A DNA stretch of 19,483 bases. Origin: Methylococcaceae bacterium UBA7658. GTDB taxonomy: Bacteria > Pseudomonadota > Gammaproteobacteria > Methylococcales > Methylomonadaceae. Each line of letters begins with the position of its first letter. Within the stretch, counting starts at the first letter, position 1. Positions 7,980 through 15,463 of the stretch are shown piece by piece. Under the pieces are notes generated by a model. The model made no database searches and was not told the DNA's origin. It saw only the letters and a list, made by a program, of their open reading frames with translations. The position numbers were made by a program, and so were the translations under genes. The stretch spans positions 73,777 to 93,259 of the forward strand of contig DLHW01000067.1 in assembly GCA_002483425.1 (NCBI GenBank), in the 5' to 3' direction.

Positions 7980-8657
7980 ATGACACTTTCAAAACTCGAA
8001 CTGCGCCAACGCGAGCTAATCGTTTTATTCGGCTTGATTTGTTTCACAACGCCTGTGTTTTGGCTGACTAATCTCGACTGGCAAGCCGCTGCATTGTTCT
8101 ATAGCGCCGGTAAGACCGGAAACCCTTGGCCTTGGCGCGATTGGTGGCTGTGGGACGCGCTTTATCGCTACGCGCCTTTGATATCGGCTTCCATTTTAGT
8201 CGGCGCATTATTGGTTGTGTTGTTGAGTTTTGTTTTATCCTCGTTGCTGGCCTGGCGCAAACCGGCGTTATACATCGTGATGGTGATCGCCTTAGGTCCA
8301 GGTTTGGTTGTTAATCTTGTGTTTAAAGATCATTGGGGGCGGCCTAGGCCGGTTCACATCAACGGATTCGGCGGGCAATACGCTTATGTTCCGCCTTTGT
8401 TAAAAGGCCATACCGATGATAAATCGTTTCCCTGTGGGCATTGCACTATCGGGTATATGTTTTTTGCTCTTTACTTTTTGTCCCGTAAACGCAAGCGGTT
8501 TTATTTAACGTTATCGCTGGTTTTTGCGGTGATGATGGCGCTGGCGCGAATGTCGGCGGGAGGTCATTTTGTTTCGGATGTATTGTGGTCGGGATATCTG
8601 GTTTTTTTTGTCGCCTGGATGCTGTATTACGGCTGGTATGTGCGGCAATTCAACTGA
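7980..8657 (+). CDS. PAP2-family membrane phosphatase
   Basis: The 225-residue protein has about six membrane helices and all three PAP2 motifs: KDHWGRPRP (116-124, the KX6RP motif), PCGH (151-154, in place of the usual PSGH) and R190-X5-H196-X3-D200 (RMSAGGHFVSD). The family removes or transfers phosphate on lipid phosphates such as undecaprenyl diphosphate, phosphatidylglycerol phosphate or lipid A, with the active site facing the periplasm. The Cys in place of the motif-2 Ser is a variation outside the catalytic His. It starts one base after the GT39 stop. The pair could recycle the polyprenyl carrier used by the glycosyltransferase or modify the same lipid; which of these is undecided. 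Confidence 0.87.
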   Translation: MTLSKLELRQRELIVLFGLICFTTPVFWLTNLDWQAAALFYSAGKTGNPWPWRDWWLWDALYRYAPLISASILVGALLVVLLSFVLSSLLAWRKPALYIVMVIALGPGLVVNLVFKDHWGRPRPVHINGFGGQYAYVPPLLKGHTDDKSFPCGHCTIGYMFFALYFLSRKRKRFYLTLSLVFAVMMALARMSAGGHFVSDVLWSGYLVFFVAWMLYYGWYVRQFN

Positions 8658-8725
8658 AAAGTGCTAAGGAATGCCTGCATTAAGCGGGACGGAGGAGGTT
8701 AAGCAATCCGGAGAGTTACAAATAG

Positions 8726-8754
8726 TTGTGCTTTTAATAGTCTGGTCGTATGAT
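8726..8754 (+). promoter_or_regulatory. sigma-70-like promoter for the Usp gene
   Basis: TTGTGC (8726-8731) and TATGAT (8749-8754) with a 17-base spacer. The predicted start near 8761 would give a leader of about 37 bases containing the GAGG ribosome site of the stress-protein gene. Confidence 0.6.
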
Positions 8755-8797
8755 TCTCCAACCCATCCGATGATTGGTAGCCAGATGAGGAAATAAG

Positions 8798-9244
8798 ATG
8801 GAAACATATCAGCATATATTGTTGGCAGTCGACTTTTTTGAACAAGCTCATAAGGTTTCTAGTAAAGCAAAAGCATTGGCCGATGCTTATCGAGCAAAAA
8901 TGAGCATGATTCATGTGGTCGATAGTATGCCCGTTCCGGATGCCGGTTTTGGTTGGGATGCTTCCTTCGATGTCGATTTAACGAACGAAATGATCAACGC
9001 TGCAAGAAAAAAATTGCTTGGTTGTGCCGATCAATTTGGTGTTAGCCATGATTGTGTTTATGTCGAATTAGGGAGTCCTAAATACGAAATTACCCGGGTT
9101 GCGGAGGAAAATAACGCTGATCTTATCGTGATGGGATCGCACGGGCGGCATGGGTTATCGCTCCTTTTAGGCTCGACGGCTACCGGTGTGCTGCACCATG
9201 CAAAATGCGATGTTTTAGCGGTGCGGTTAAAAGACGGCGGTTAG
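8798..9244 (+). CDS. universal stress protein, UspA family
   Basis: The 148-residue protein is a single Usp domain. It opens with the first strand HILLAVDFFEQAHK, has the long helix KALADAYRAKMSMIHVVDS, and ends with the ATP-binding signature GSHGRHGLSLLLGSTATGVL (about 118-137, the G-2x-G-9x-G-S/T pattern) and the last strand CDVLAVR. These features predict an ATP-binding, UspFG-like or MJ0577-like protein rather than the non-binding UspA type. Usp proteins are cytoplasmic dimers linked to stress and energy limitation. GAGG precedes the ATG by 8 bases, and a good promoter lies just upstream. It appears to be its own transcription unit, although the following TM2 gene is on the same strand 87 bases later. 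Confidence 0.93.
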   Translation: METYQHILLAVDFFEQAHKVSSKAKALADAYRAKMSMIHVVDSMPVPDAGFGWDASFDVDLTNEMINAARKKLLGCADQFGVSHDCVYVELGSPKYEITRVAEENNADLIVMGSHGRHGLSLLLGSTATGVLHHAKCDVLAVRLKDGG

Positions 9245-9331
9245 CGGTTTGAACTGAGAAAAATTTATCTTAATGGTTATCGGCATCATATTTTATAAAT
9301 GTGATCCGGTTTAAAAATAAGGCGAACAAGT

Positions 9332-9760
9332 GTGATAGGTGTTATACAGAATTACGATCCTGAGTCTCAAAGCGGGACTATCAATACCGGTAAAGAACAA
9401 TTTACTTTCGATATGAGCGTGTGGATAGCGGGCGCTCCGCCCGAACCAGGCGATCATGTTAAATTCGATCTGAGAGGGGTAAAACCTTATAACGTCAATC
9501 TTTATGCGGCAACGCTCGATAAAGGTGAAGCGGTTAAACGTAAGGTTACCGCGTTTCTTCTTGCCTTGTTACTCGGTTACTTAGGCGCGCACCGGTTCTA
9601 TTTGGGTTTCTACCGCATTGGTGTGACCCAAATTGTTGTTAATTTCTTGCTTTGGCGGGTCGGATTGCCCGGTTACGCTTTCCTATGGGGCTTTGTCGAG
9701 GCTATTTTGATTTTGGGCGGTCATTTCGATAAAGACGTCAAAGGCCGACCCTTAAAATAA
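9332..9760 (+). CDS. cold-shock-like domain fused to TM2 domain
   Basis: The protein has 142 residues and starts at GTG, with AAGGCG about 7 bases upstream. Residues 1-60 look like a small OB-fold/cold-shock domain: GVIQNYDPESQSGTINTG, then FTFDMSVW and PGDHVKFDLR follow the CSD strand order, but the aromatic RNP1 motif (KGFGFI) is replaced by SGTINT. Residues 68-130 form a TM2 domain: KVTAFLLALLLGYLGAHRFY followed by a Gly-rich helix pair, with the typical GxLGxHRFYLG core. TM2 proteins are small two-helix membrane proteins of unclear role. The gene ends at a strong terminator and converges with a true CspA gene. The fusion suggests a membrane-tethered ligand-binding domain, which is inference. 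Confidence 0.85.
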   Translation: MIGVIQNYDPESQSGTINTGKEQFTFDMSVWIAGAPPEPGDHVKFDLRGVKPYNVNLYAATLDKGEAVKRKVTAFLLALLLGYLGAHRFYLGFYRIGVTQIVVNFLLWRVGLPGYAFLWGFVEAILILGGHFDKDVKGRPLK

Positions 9761-9785
9761 CCGGCTAAAGTTACTAACGGCCTGC

Positions 9786-9823
9786 AAAAAAGGGCTTTAT
9801 GGCTGCCCATAAAGCCCTTTTTT
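9786..9823. terminator. bidirectional rho-independent terminator
   Basis: A perfect 17-pair inverted repeat with a four-base CTGC loop. The outer six pairs are A on the left and T on the right, so a T tract follows the GC-rich core on either strand. It lies between the stops of the convergent TM2 and cold-shock genes and can serve both. Confidence 0.93.
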
Positions 9824-9837
9824 AATGGGAATGCCGC

Positions 9838-10041
9838 TTATTTAGGTACAACATTAACTGCGGTTAAACCCTTTGGTCCCGATTCTACATCAAAATTGAC
9901 GGGCTGACCTTCATTCAAGGTTTTAAAGCCTTTACCCTGAATGACGGAATGATGAACGAATACATCCTCACCACCTTCAGTCGGGGCAATAAAACCGAAA
10001 CCTTTGGTGTTGTTAAACCACTTTACAGTACCTGTGGCCAT
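9838..10041 (-). CDS. CspA-family cold-shock protein
   Basis: A 67-residue single cold-shock domain that binds single-stranded RNA or DNA and acts as an RNA chaperone. It has the canonical RNP1 (KGFGFI, 13-18) and RNP2 (DVFVHHSVI, 26-34) motifs and the usual ending GLTAVNVV. GAGGAG lies 8 bases before the ATG. The 145 bases between this gene and the CBS gene upstream could hold a regulated 5' leader, as in cold-induced csp genes, but I see no clear promoter or cold-box. Whether it is cold-induced or constitutive cannot be told from sequence. Confidence 0.95.
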   Translation of the reverse strand: MATGTVKWFNNTKGFGFIAPTEGGEDVFVHHSVIQGKGFKTLNEGQPVNFDVESGPKGLTAVNVVPK

Positions 10042-10186
10042 ATCGAAAACTCCTCATATTTAAACTTACGGTTAACACAGAACGACAACATTGATAACCG
10101 GGCAACCCTTGTTTAGTGGTCATACCTTCTCAACATCCCATTTCTGGTCGGGCGCTATTGTACTGATATTTTTTGCTAGATGCTAT

Positions 10187-10597
10187 TTATTGAATAATTT
10201 TGTACAAACCGTCCAATACCAGCGAATTGGGGCTGACAATTCCAATGACGGCGCGGTTTTCAATTACCGGCGCACGGACGAGATTGTAGTCGGCGAACAA
10301 GCGGGAACAATGGCGAATATCCATCTCGGGATGGACGGAAATGATCGGTTTACTCATAATTTCGTAGACATTGACACGGTTCGGCGCCCGGTCTTTCGCC
10401 AGCACATGCCGGGCAATATCGCCGCAGGTTATCATGCCGTATTCGTCGTTGTCATGACGCTTGTTCACTATCAAAACGGCGGTTTTAAGCGCTTTCATTT
10501 TTTTTAACGCGTCGTCCACGGTGGCAATGCCGTCTATCGTTCCGAAATCGGTTTTCATGACGTCTTTCACACGGATCAATGGTATTTTTTCGCTCAT
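10187..10597 (-). CDS. tandem CBS-domain protein
   Basis: The 136-residue protein is made only of two CBS repeats (a Bateman module). Repeat 1 is about 8-64 (VKDVMKTDFGTIDGIATVDD, then AVLIVNK and YGMITCGDIA). Repeat 2 is about 77-132 (VYEIMSKPIISVHPEMDI, then RAPVIENRAVIGIVSPNSLV). Such modules bind adenosine nucleotides and control transporters or enzymes. Its ATG overlaps the stop of the P-II-like gene (ATGA), so it is translationally coupled and is the last gene of the DUF1538 operon. The likely job is to sense energy charge and regulate the DUF1538 pair. The role is inferred from context; the fold is plain. Confidence 0.9.
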   Translation of the reverse strand: MSEKIPLIRVKDVMKTDFGTIDGIATVDDALKKMKALKTAVLIVNKRHDNDEYGMITCGDIARHVLAKDRAPNRVNVYEIMSKPIISVHPEMDIRHCSRLFADYNLVRAPVIENRAVIGIVSPNSLVLDGLYKIIQ

Positions 10598-10944
10598 AGT
10601 TTATCCACCAGTTCTTCTGTTAATCGCGCCAATTGGTGTGAAACGCCGATGGCGTCTTCAACATCAATCTGAAAAGCAATGCCGGCACCCGGTTTATTTT
10701 CGAATTCACCGGCTTTTGCTATTTTCTCTAAAATCAACCGGCTAAGATGTTCTTCCACTAGAAACAGCAAAACATCCCGCTGGGCTTCCAAGGTTAAACC
10801 GAAGAAAGTTTTCGATTGCTTGATGCCTTCGCCGCGTGCGTTATTGATTACGGTTGCGCCCTTGGCGCCATGGGCGCGGGCAGTATCCATGACCAGATCG
10901 GTTTTATTGTCTTCGACAAAAGCGATAATTAGTTTAAAGTGCAT
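10594..10944 (-). CDS. P-II-like signalling protein
   Basis: The 116-residue protein follows the P-II pattern: MHFKLIIAFVEDNKTDLVMD at the start, a GA-rich turn (ARAHGAKGATVINNARGEG), a T-loop region (GIKQSKTFFGLTLEAQRD), and the second half LLFLVEEHLSRLILEKIAKA with a GAGIAFQIDVEDAIGV end. The classical T-loop Tyr51 context of GlnB/GlnK is absent, so it is a P-II-like variant that probably binds nucleotide but is not uridylylated. The frame is open upstream to 10989, but the ATG at 10944 is preceded by AAGGAG and fits the family's N-terminus. The ribosome site overlaps the stop of the preceding DUF1538 gene. In context it would regulate the DUF1538 transporter. Confidence 0.87.
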   Translation of the reverse strand: MHFKLIIAFVEDNKTDLVMDTARAHGAKGATVINNARGEGIKQSKTFFGLTLEAQRDVLLFLVEEHLSRLILEKIAKAGEFENKPGAGIAFQIDVEDAIGVSHQLARLTEELVDKL

Positions 10945-10948
10945 GGCG

Positions 10949-10954
10949 CTCCTT
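10949..10954 (-). promoter_or_regulatory. ribosome site that fixes the P-II start
   Basis: AAGGAG on the minus strand, four bases before the ATG at 10944. Its first two bases lie within the TAA stop of the upstream DUF1538 gene (TAAGGAG). It decides for 10944 over the longer open frame and implies coupled translation. Confidence 0.75.
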
Positions 10955-11732
10955 ACTGTTTTGACCTCAGATGTTTTCCGCCTAGCCAATGGGCAAGCTG
11001 GGCATAGCCTAATACTGATATGACCGGAAATAAACTGGCAAAGGCTATCATACCGAAGCCATCCAAAACCGGGTTGCGTCCGGGTACTGCTTCAGCCAGC
11101 CCTAAACCCAATGCAGTGACCAGCGGAACAGTAACCATTGAGGTAGTGACTCCGCCTAAATCAAAGGCTAATCCGATAATCATTTTAGGGGTGAACAAAG
11201 TTTGGATAATCACTACCATATAACCACTCAGAATAAGAAGGTAGAGTTCTATTCCGGTAACAATCCGGAAAGCGCCTAAGGCTAAGCCAAAACTAACCCC
11301 GGTTGCAACTGCTATCCGTAAACCCCATGGCCGGATTGTTCCGCCTGAGATTTCTTCGGCTTTGAGGGCGACTGCCAATAAAGCAGGTTCGGCCAATGCC
11401 GTTGCAAATCCGATGCTGGCGGCGAAGCCGTAAACCCAAGAATACGTTTGCCAGCTGATGGTTTGCGATAGCGAATTGATTCCTAAAAACTCGGGTTTGG
11501 TTAACTGGGACGCCATTAGGCTTCCAACCGGAAAGAGCGCCATTTCCAAACCTTCTAAAAAAAATACAATACCTAATAAGACATAAAAGAAGCCCGCGAG
11601 TGTTTTTTTGCAATGAGGTAAGGATTTGCGGATCACTAAAAGCTGAAAAACGATAATGACGCTAGCAATCGGCAAAACATTTTTAGCTGTTTCCAAGAGT
11701 TTTAATGCAAAATGGATTGCGAGCTCCATCAT
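10953..11732 (-). CDS. DUF1538 membrane protein, second of a pair
   Basis: The 259-residue protein has about seven hydrophobic segments. Conserved blocks shared with its neighbour are FQLLVIRKSLP (near 29), GLEMALFPVG, ALAEPALLAVALKAEE, LRIAVATGVSFGLALGAFRI, AFDLGGVTTSMVTVPLVTAL and GRNPVLDGFGMIAFASLFPV. These mark the DUF1538 family. I recall that a paired DUF1538 system from a Halomonas (UmpA/UmpB) was reported as a two-component Na+(Li+,K+)/H+ antiporter. If that transfers, this is the second subunit of a cation/proton antiporter in the inner membrane. Its ATG overlaps the first subunit's stop (ATGA), and its own stop overlaps the P-II ribosome site. The ion is unproven here. Confidence 0.88.
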   Translation of the reverse strand: MMELAIHFALKLLETAKNVLPIASVIIVFQLLVIRKSLPHCKKTLAGFFYVLLGIVFFLEGLEMALFPVGSLMASQLTKPEFLGINSLSQTISWQTYSWVYGFAASIGFATALAEPALLAVALKAEEISGGTIRPWGLRIAVATGVSFGLALGAFRIVTGIELYLLILSGYMVVIIQTLFTPKMIIGLAFDLGGVTTSMVTVPLVTALGLGLAEAVPGRNPVLDGFGMIAFASLFPVISVLGYAQLAHWLGGKHLRSKQ

Positions 11733-12457
11733 ACGGCCATGCCGTAGGCCATAACAAAAACCACCGGCGTTAAAGAAGCAAAAACCACCAGTCCAAAACC
11801 GTCCGTCATTGGATTACGGCCTTTGATAGCAGTGGCGAGACCGACGCCGAGCGCAGTTACCAAAGGAACTGTGATGGTTGAAGTTGCAATACCGCCGATA
11901 TCGTAAGCAATACCAATGATTTCCTTGGGCGCAAAAGGCGTCATTGCCCCAATGCACCCGTAGGCGCAAAAAACCGGATAATAAACCGGCCAGCCTTTGA
12001 TAATTCTCAATACGCTAATTAAAATGGCTACACCGACGGAAAAAGCGACCGTTATGCGTAAACCTAATGCGTAATGAGTCTTGGCGGTTTGGCTTTGCTC
12101 GATAATCTCGCCGGCGCTTGCCGTATCCGCTGCTTTTTCTGCAACGGCAATCAATGCCGGTTCCGCAATTGCCGCGCCAAAACCTAGACAAAATGCAAAT
12201 GCCAGCAACCAAAATAAACTGCCTTTACGGGCAAAGGCATACGCCATCGCTTCGCCTAGCGGAAACAGACTTTGTTCTAGTCCTTGGATGAAGAGGGTAA
12301 GCCCTAGTACGACGAATAAAGTGCCAGTGAGTAAACCGGCGGCGTCGGGTAACGGTTGCCGGATGACTAAAACTTGAAAAATTAAAATAACAGTCAGTAT
12401 AGGGGCTAAATCTATGAAGCTGCCGAGAAGTTGTTTTGCAAACGGGTTATTAAGCAT
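11729..12457 (-). CDS. DUF1538 membrane protein, first of a pair
   Basis: The protein has 242 residues from the ATG at 12457; the frame also opens at a TTG at 12469. Neither start has a good ribosome site, so I took the ATG. The domain blocks parallel those of the second subunit: FQVLVIRQPLP, QGLEQSLFPLGEAMAYAFA, IAEPALIAVAEKAADTASAG, LRITVAFSVGVAILISVLRI, GIAYDIGGIATSTITVPLVT and GRNPMTDGFGLVVFASLTPV. The two proteins are clear homologues, probably from an ancient duplication, and likely form a heteromer. It heads the operon DUF1538-DUF1538-P-II-CBS. No convincing promoter is visible in the 128 bases between it and the esterase stop. Confidence 0.88.
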   Translation of the reverse strand: MLNNPFAKQLLGSFIDLAPILTVILIFQVLVIRQPLPDAAGLLTGTLFVVLGLTLFIQGLEQSLFPLGEAMAYAFARKGSLFWLLAFAFCLGFGAAIAEPALIAVAEKAADTASAGEIIEQSQTAKTHYALGLRITVAFSVGVAILISVLRIIKGWPVYYPVFCAYGCIGAMTPFAPKEIIGIAYDIGGIATSTITVPLVTALGVGLATAIKGRNPMTDGFGLVVFASLTPVVFVMAYGMAV

Positions 12458-12585
12458 AAGTAGGCACAAAGATATGTAAGTGTAAGTCTTTGCTTAAGTA
12501 ACCGTTTAGCCGTTCCGGTAGTTAGACTTGTTTATAAAAGACGCCTGATAACAATTTAGAAATAACCAATATTGTTTTGCCGGGT

Positions 12586-13257
12586 TTAAACCAAAATCGA
12601 ATTCATAAAAACCGACAGATGGTTGATTTCTTCCGCACAAACCGCATGTTCCATTAAATAATCATGCCACTCAACGCAGTATCCCATCGCCGATAATGTA
12701 TCGTAAGCCGACTTTCCCGTCTCGATAGCGATAATGGCGTCGAGAATGCCGTGCGCCATAAATACCGGTGTTGTCTTCCCAGCGGCGGAGCCTTCGTTAG
12801 CCAACGTTTCTAGCGTAGGTAAATAAGTCGAAAGCGCTAGAATGCCGGCCAATTTTTCCGGATAGCGAAGCCCCGAGTGCAAAGCTATAGCGCCGCCTTG
12901 CGAAAATCCCGCCAGCATGATGTTGCCCGCGGGAATACCTTTGTCGAGTTCGACAGCGATCAGCTGATTGACCTGTTCCGCCGATCGGTAAATTCCGGCG
13001 CTATCGACAGCGTGTTCCTCCCGGGACATGTCCGTAATATCGAACCAGGCGCGCATCCTCATTCCGTTATTGATGGTGACCGGTTGCACGGGAGCATTCG
13101 GGAAAATAAAATGGATATTGGCGTCGGCTTGCAGGTGCAGACTCGGCACGATGCTTTCGAAATCGTGCCCGTCCGCGCCTAAGCCATGCAGCCAAATGAC
13201 CGAGTATTTATGGGAGGAGGCTGGGGCAATGTTGATGGTGCTAAGTTCGGCGTGCAT
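12586..13257 (-). CDS. carboxylesterase/phospholipase, EstB-YpfH type
   Basis: A 223-residue alpha/beta hydrolase of the small carboxylesterase family. The opening VIWLHGLGADGHDFESIVP is the oxyanion region, and RMRAWFDI (67-74) is the family's substrate-cap motif. The nucleophile is Ser119 in GFSQGG, and the acid is Asp173 in MAHGILDAII. The His is probably His204 in LMEHAVCAEEI. The usual HGxxDxVVP box lacks its proline and the usual GHSV box reads EHAV, so substrate choice may differ slightly. It is cytoplasmic, with no signal peptide. GGAG sits 6 bases before the ATG. It lies downstream of the GFA gene on the same strand, 45 bases after it, and may share its transcript. Confidence 0.9.
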   Translation of the reverse strand: MHAELSTINIAPASSHKYSVIWLHGLGADGHDFESIVPSLHLQADANIHFIFPNAPVQPVTINNGMRMRAWFDITDMSREEHAVDSAGIYRSAEQVNQLIAVELDKGIPAGNIMLAGFSQGGAIALHSGLRYPEKLAGILALSTYLPTLETLANEGSAAGKTTPVFMAHGILDAIIAIETGKSAYDTLSAMGYCVEWHDYLMEHAVCAEEINHLSVFMNSILV

Positions 13258-13302
13258 AAAGTCTCCGGGTCTCGTCTCGAAATGGTTTAAACGAATGATA
13301 GC

Positions 13303-13716
13303 TTATTTCCAGGGATTACCCGGAAATTTTGGCAAGTCCGGATTCATGAAATCCCAAGGCTGAGCGTCGTCCGTCCACATGTCTTTTTCAGGGTTATACA
13401 GACTAGGATCATCCAGCGAAACCGCGGATACCGGCCTGATTTCGGTAAATTGACTGTTCCGGCCAAATAGCGATGTCCCGCACTCTGGGCAAAAACCGCG
13501 ATATAGTGTGTTTCCGCTGGCGGCAATGCTGGCGAACTCCTTATATTCGCCGGTGATTTTAAGACTTTTCGCCGGTACGAAAAGCGCCGCGAAGTAAGGC
13601 GCCCCCACGGCTTTCTGGCATGTCCGGCAATGACAATTGGCAGTGCCGGTAGGTTCGGCGGTAATCTTATATCTAATTCTGCCGCATAAACAACCGCCCG
13701 TAATTGGAAGTTTCAT
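13303..13716 (-). CDS. GFA/CENP-V family zinc protein
   Basis: A 137-residue protein with the zinc-binding cysteines of the glutathione-dependent formaldehyde-activating enzyme (Gfa)/CENP-V family: C9 and C11 in GGCLCG, C28, C30 and C33 in NCHCRTC, and C76 and C79 in GFCPECG. All seven expected cysteines are present. True Gfa speeds addition of formaldehyde to glutathione, but most members have no proven activity, so a formaldehyde role here is only possible. AAGAAGG precedes the ATG by 7 bases. It is divergent from the methyltransferase gene and precedes the esterase. An esterase next to a GFA protein recalls formaldehyde detoxification pairs, but this esterase is not the S-formylglutathione hydrolase type. 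Confidence 0.9.
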   Translation of the reverse strand: MKLPITGGCLCGRIRYKITAEPTGTANCHCRTCQKAVGAPYFAALFVPAKSLKITGEYKEFASIAASGNTLYRGFCPECGTSLFGRNSQFTEIRPVSAVSLDDPSLYNPEKDMWTDDAQPWDFMNPDLPKFPGNPWK

Positions 13717-13826
13717 AGAACACCTTCTTCTGCTAATGTTTAATTTTTAGTCTTTGCAGAGCGTTGAAAAGTTCAAGCAAGATGCCTTGTAAGCGGCTTT
13801 GATTCGCTTGGTTTAAAATGGCGTAT

Positions 13827-13856
13827 TTGTTCTGGCGCGTACCTCTAGTGTAATAT
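13827..13856 (+). promoter_or_regulatory. sigma-70-like promoter for the methyltransferase
   Basis: TTGTTC (13827-13832) and TAATAT (13851-13856) with an 18-base spacer. The -10 box covers the upstream ATG at 13855, so that codon cannot be translated from this promoter. The ATG at 13885 is then the start. Confidence 0.5.
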
Positions 13857-13884
13857 GCCGGTACGATTACAATTGCCGGAAATC

Positions 13885-14502
13885 ATGAAATCCGAAAGCG
13901 TAGAAATAGCAAAACGATACGATAGAATTGCCCCTTTTTTCGATCTGTTCGAGGCGCCGTTGGAGGGGCTTTTTTTTAAGCGCTGGCGGGAAAATTTATG
14001 GGCTAAAGCCGAAGGTAGGCACATCTTGGAAGTCGGCGCCGGCACCGGCAAAAACTTCGATTTTTACCCCAAAAATGCTCGTATTACAGCGATTGATTTC
14101 AGCCCGGAAATGCTAAAACAAGCGGCGCAGAAAAAAATACGGAAGAATATTAACGTTGATTTATCCCTAATGGATGTACAATCTTTAAGCTATGCCGATA
14201 ATTGTTTCGATATCGTCATCGGTTCGTTTGTATTTTGTTCCGTGCCTATGCCCGTGAAAGGCTTAAAAGAACTGCGCCGGGTGTGTAAACCCGGCGGACG
14301 TGTGCTTCTGCTGGAACACGTTATTAGCGCAAATTCGTTCTATGCTGACCTCATGAATTGGCTTAATCCGGCAGTGGTTAAGATATTCGGCGCCAACATT
14401 AACCGGGATACCGTTAAAAACATTAAATTAGCAGGATTCTCGACCGTTAAGATTGACAGCAGATCTACCGGAATTCTTAAGTTGATCGAAGCAATTAAAT
14501 AA
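13885..14502 (+). CDS. class I SAM-dependent methyltransferase
   Basis: A 205-residue Rossmann methyltransferase. The SAM-binding motif I is ILEVGAGTGKNFDFYP (about 42-57). It is followed by the acidic end of strand 2 (ARITAIDFSPEML), motif II around LMDVQSLSYADNCFDIVIGS, and motif III in LRRVCKPGGRVLLLEHV. The pattern is that of the UbiE/PmtA-like group, which methylates quinones or phosphatidylethanolamine; the exact substrate cannot be read from sequence. The ATG at 13855 lies inside the -10 box, so I start at 13885, the next in-frame Met, although no strong ribosome site is present. It is divergent from the GFA gene and followed by ribA after 149 bases. Confidence 0.88.
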   Translation: MKSESVEIAKRYDRIAPFFDLFEAPLEGLFFKRWRENLWAKAEGRHILEVGAGTGKNFDFYPKNARITAIDFSPEMLKQAAQKKIRKNINVDLSLMDVQSLSYADNCFDIVIGSFVFCSVPMPVKGLKELRRVCKPGGRVLLLEHVISANSFYADLMNWLNPAVVKIFGANINRDTVKNIKLAGFSTVKIDSRSTGILKLIEAIK

Positions 14503-14651
14503 AAATAGCCGTTTTTTAGTTTGAATGTTTGTTAAAAACGTTTTAATACTGACTGTTTAACGTGCATTCGACACCGACTCGTTAAAAAATTGCCAATTGA
14601 ATTAATCGATTTAGGTAAAATAGACATGAATTTATTGCTTTAACTATTCCC

Positions 14652-15257
14652 GTGAAGCCACACCTAGAAGATTTAGTCCAAACGCCCATTCCTACCCGGC
14701 ACGGCGGATTTATCCTGCATTATTACAGTAACAATATCGATGATAAGGAGCATATCGCTCTAGTCAAAGGCAATGTTGCTGGCAGAGAAAACATACCGGT
14801 ACGCATTCATTCCGAATGTTTTACCGGGGATGTGCTGGGTTCGCGCCGCTGCGATTGCGGCGAACAGCTCGAGATGGCTTTGCACATGATTAGCGAATCG
14901 CAAGCTGGAATCTTAATCTATCTTCGTCAAGAAGGCCGCGGTATTGGATTATTGAAAAAACTGCAAGCCTATAATCTGCAAGACGAAGGCTTGGATACGG
15001 TAGACGCCAACATCCACTTAGGACACCTCGCCGATGAACGCGAATACAATATTGCCGCGTTAATGCTGGAAAGTCTGCAAGTCAAATCCATCCAATTGAT
15101 TACAAACAATCCCAAAAAAATAGATGCCTTGACAAAATTGGGCATTACGGTGAATAAGCGAATTCCTATTGAAGTTGTAGCGCATCAGCATAATCTCGGT
15201 TACTTGAAAACCAAAGCGAAGAAAATGGCGCACATGTTGTTTGAAGGAAAAAAATAG
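14652..15257 (+). CDS. ribA: GTP cyclohydrolase II
   Basis: RibA opens GTP, releasing formate and pyrophosphate, as the first step of riboflavin synthesis. The 201-residue protein matches the stand-alone enzyme in length. It has the zinc cysteines C56, C67 and C69 (SECFTGDVLGSRRCDCG), the phosphate-binding YLRQEGRGIGLL, the ADEREY loop and the GTP-binding ITNNPKKIDAL. Compared with the bifunctional RibBA there is no DHBP-synthase part, so ribB must lie elsewhere. The start is GTG with no clear ribosome site; the frame stays open upstream without another good start. No FMN riboswitch-like fold is apparent before it. It faces the minus-strand small-peptide gene. Confidence 0.95.
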   Translation: MKPHLEDLVQTPIPTRHGGFILHYYSNNIDDKEHIALVKGNVAGRENIPVRIHSECFTGDVLGSRRCDCGEQLEMALHMISESQAGILIYLRQEGRGIGLLKKLQAYNLQDEGLDTVDANIHLGHLADEREYNIAALMLESLQVKSIQLITNNPKKIDALTKLGITVNKRIPIEVVAHQHNLGYLKTKAKKMAHMLFEGKK

Positions 15258-15463
15258 CGTGGTTTCGTCCTCTTCAATAAATAGCAACCGGGGTTGCGTC
15301 ATTTTAATCTGCCGGAAAATATTAAAAGCTAACGATTTACCTTAATGTTGAAAAGATTATCGTTTTTCAACAAATTCAACTGCTTTGACTCCGAGTTAAT
15401 CCCCATCTCAATCTTTCTTAAAATGCGGCTAACAGTATTTAACCCGGAAGCTCCTATTTCTGG

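Noticed and set aside
10091..10507. 138-codon plus-strand frame opposite the CBS gene
   Set aside because: It is the antisense shadow of the CBS protein gene, with no ribosome site or recognisable domain.
14503..14651. Possible FMN riboswitch before ribA
   Set aside because: The 149 bases are AT-rich with only short inverted repeats; the conserved multi-helix FMN element is not visible.
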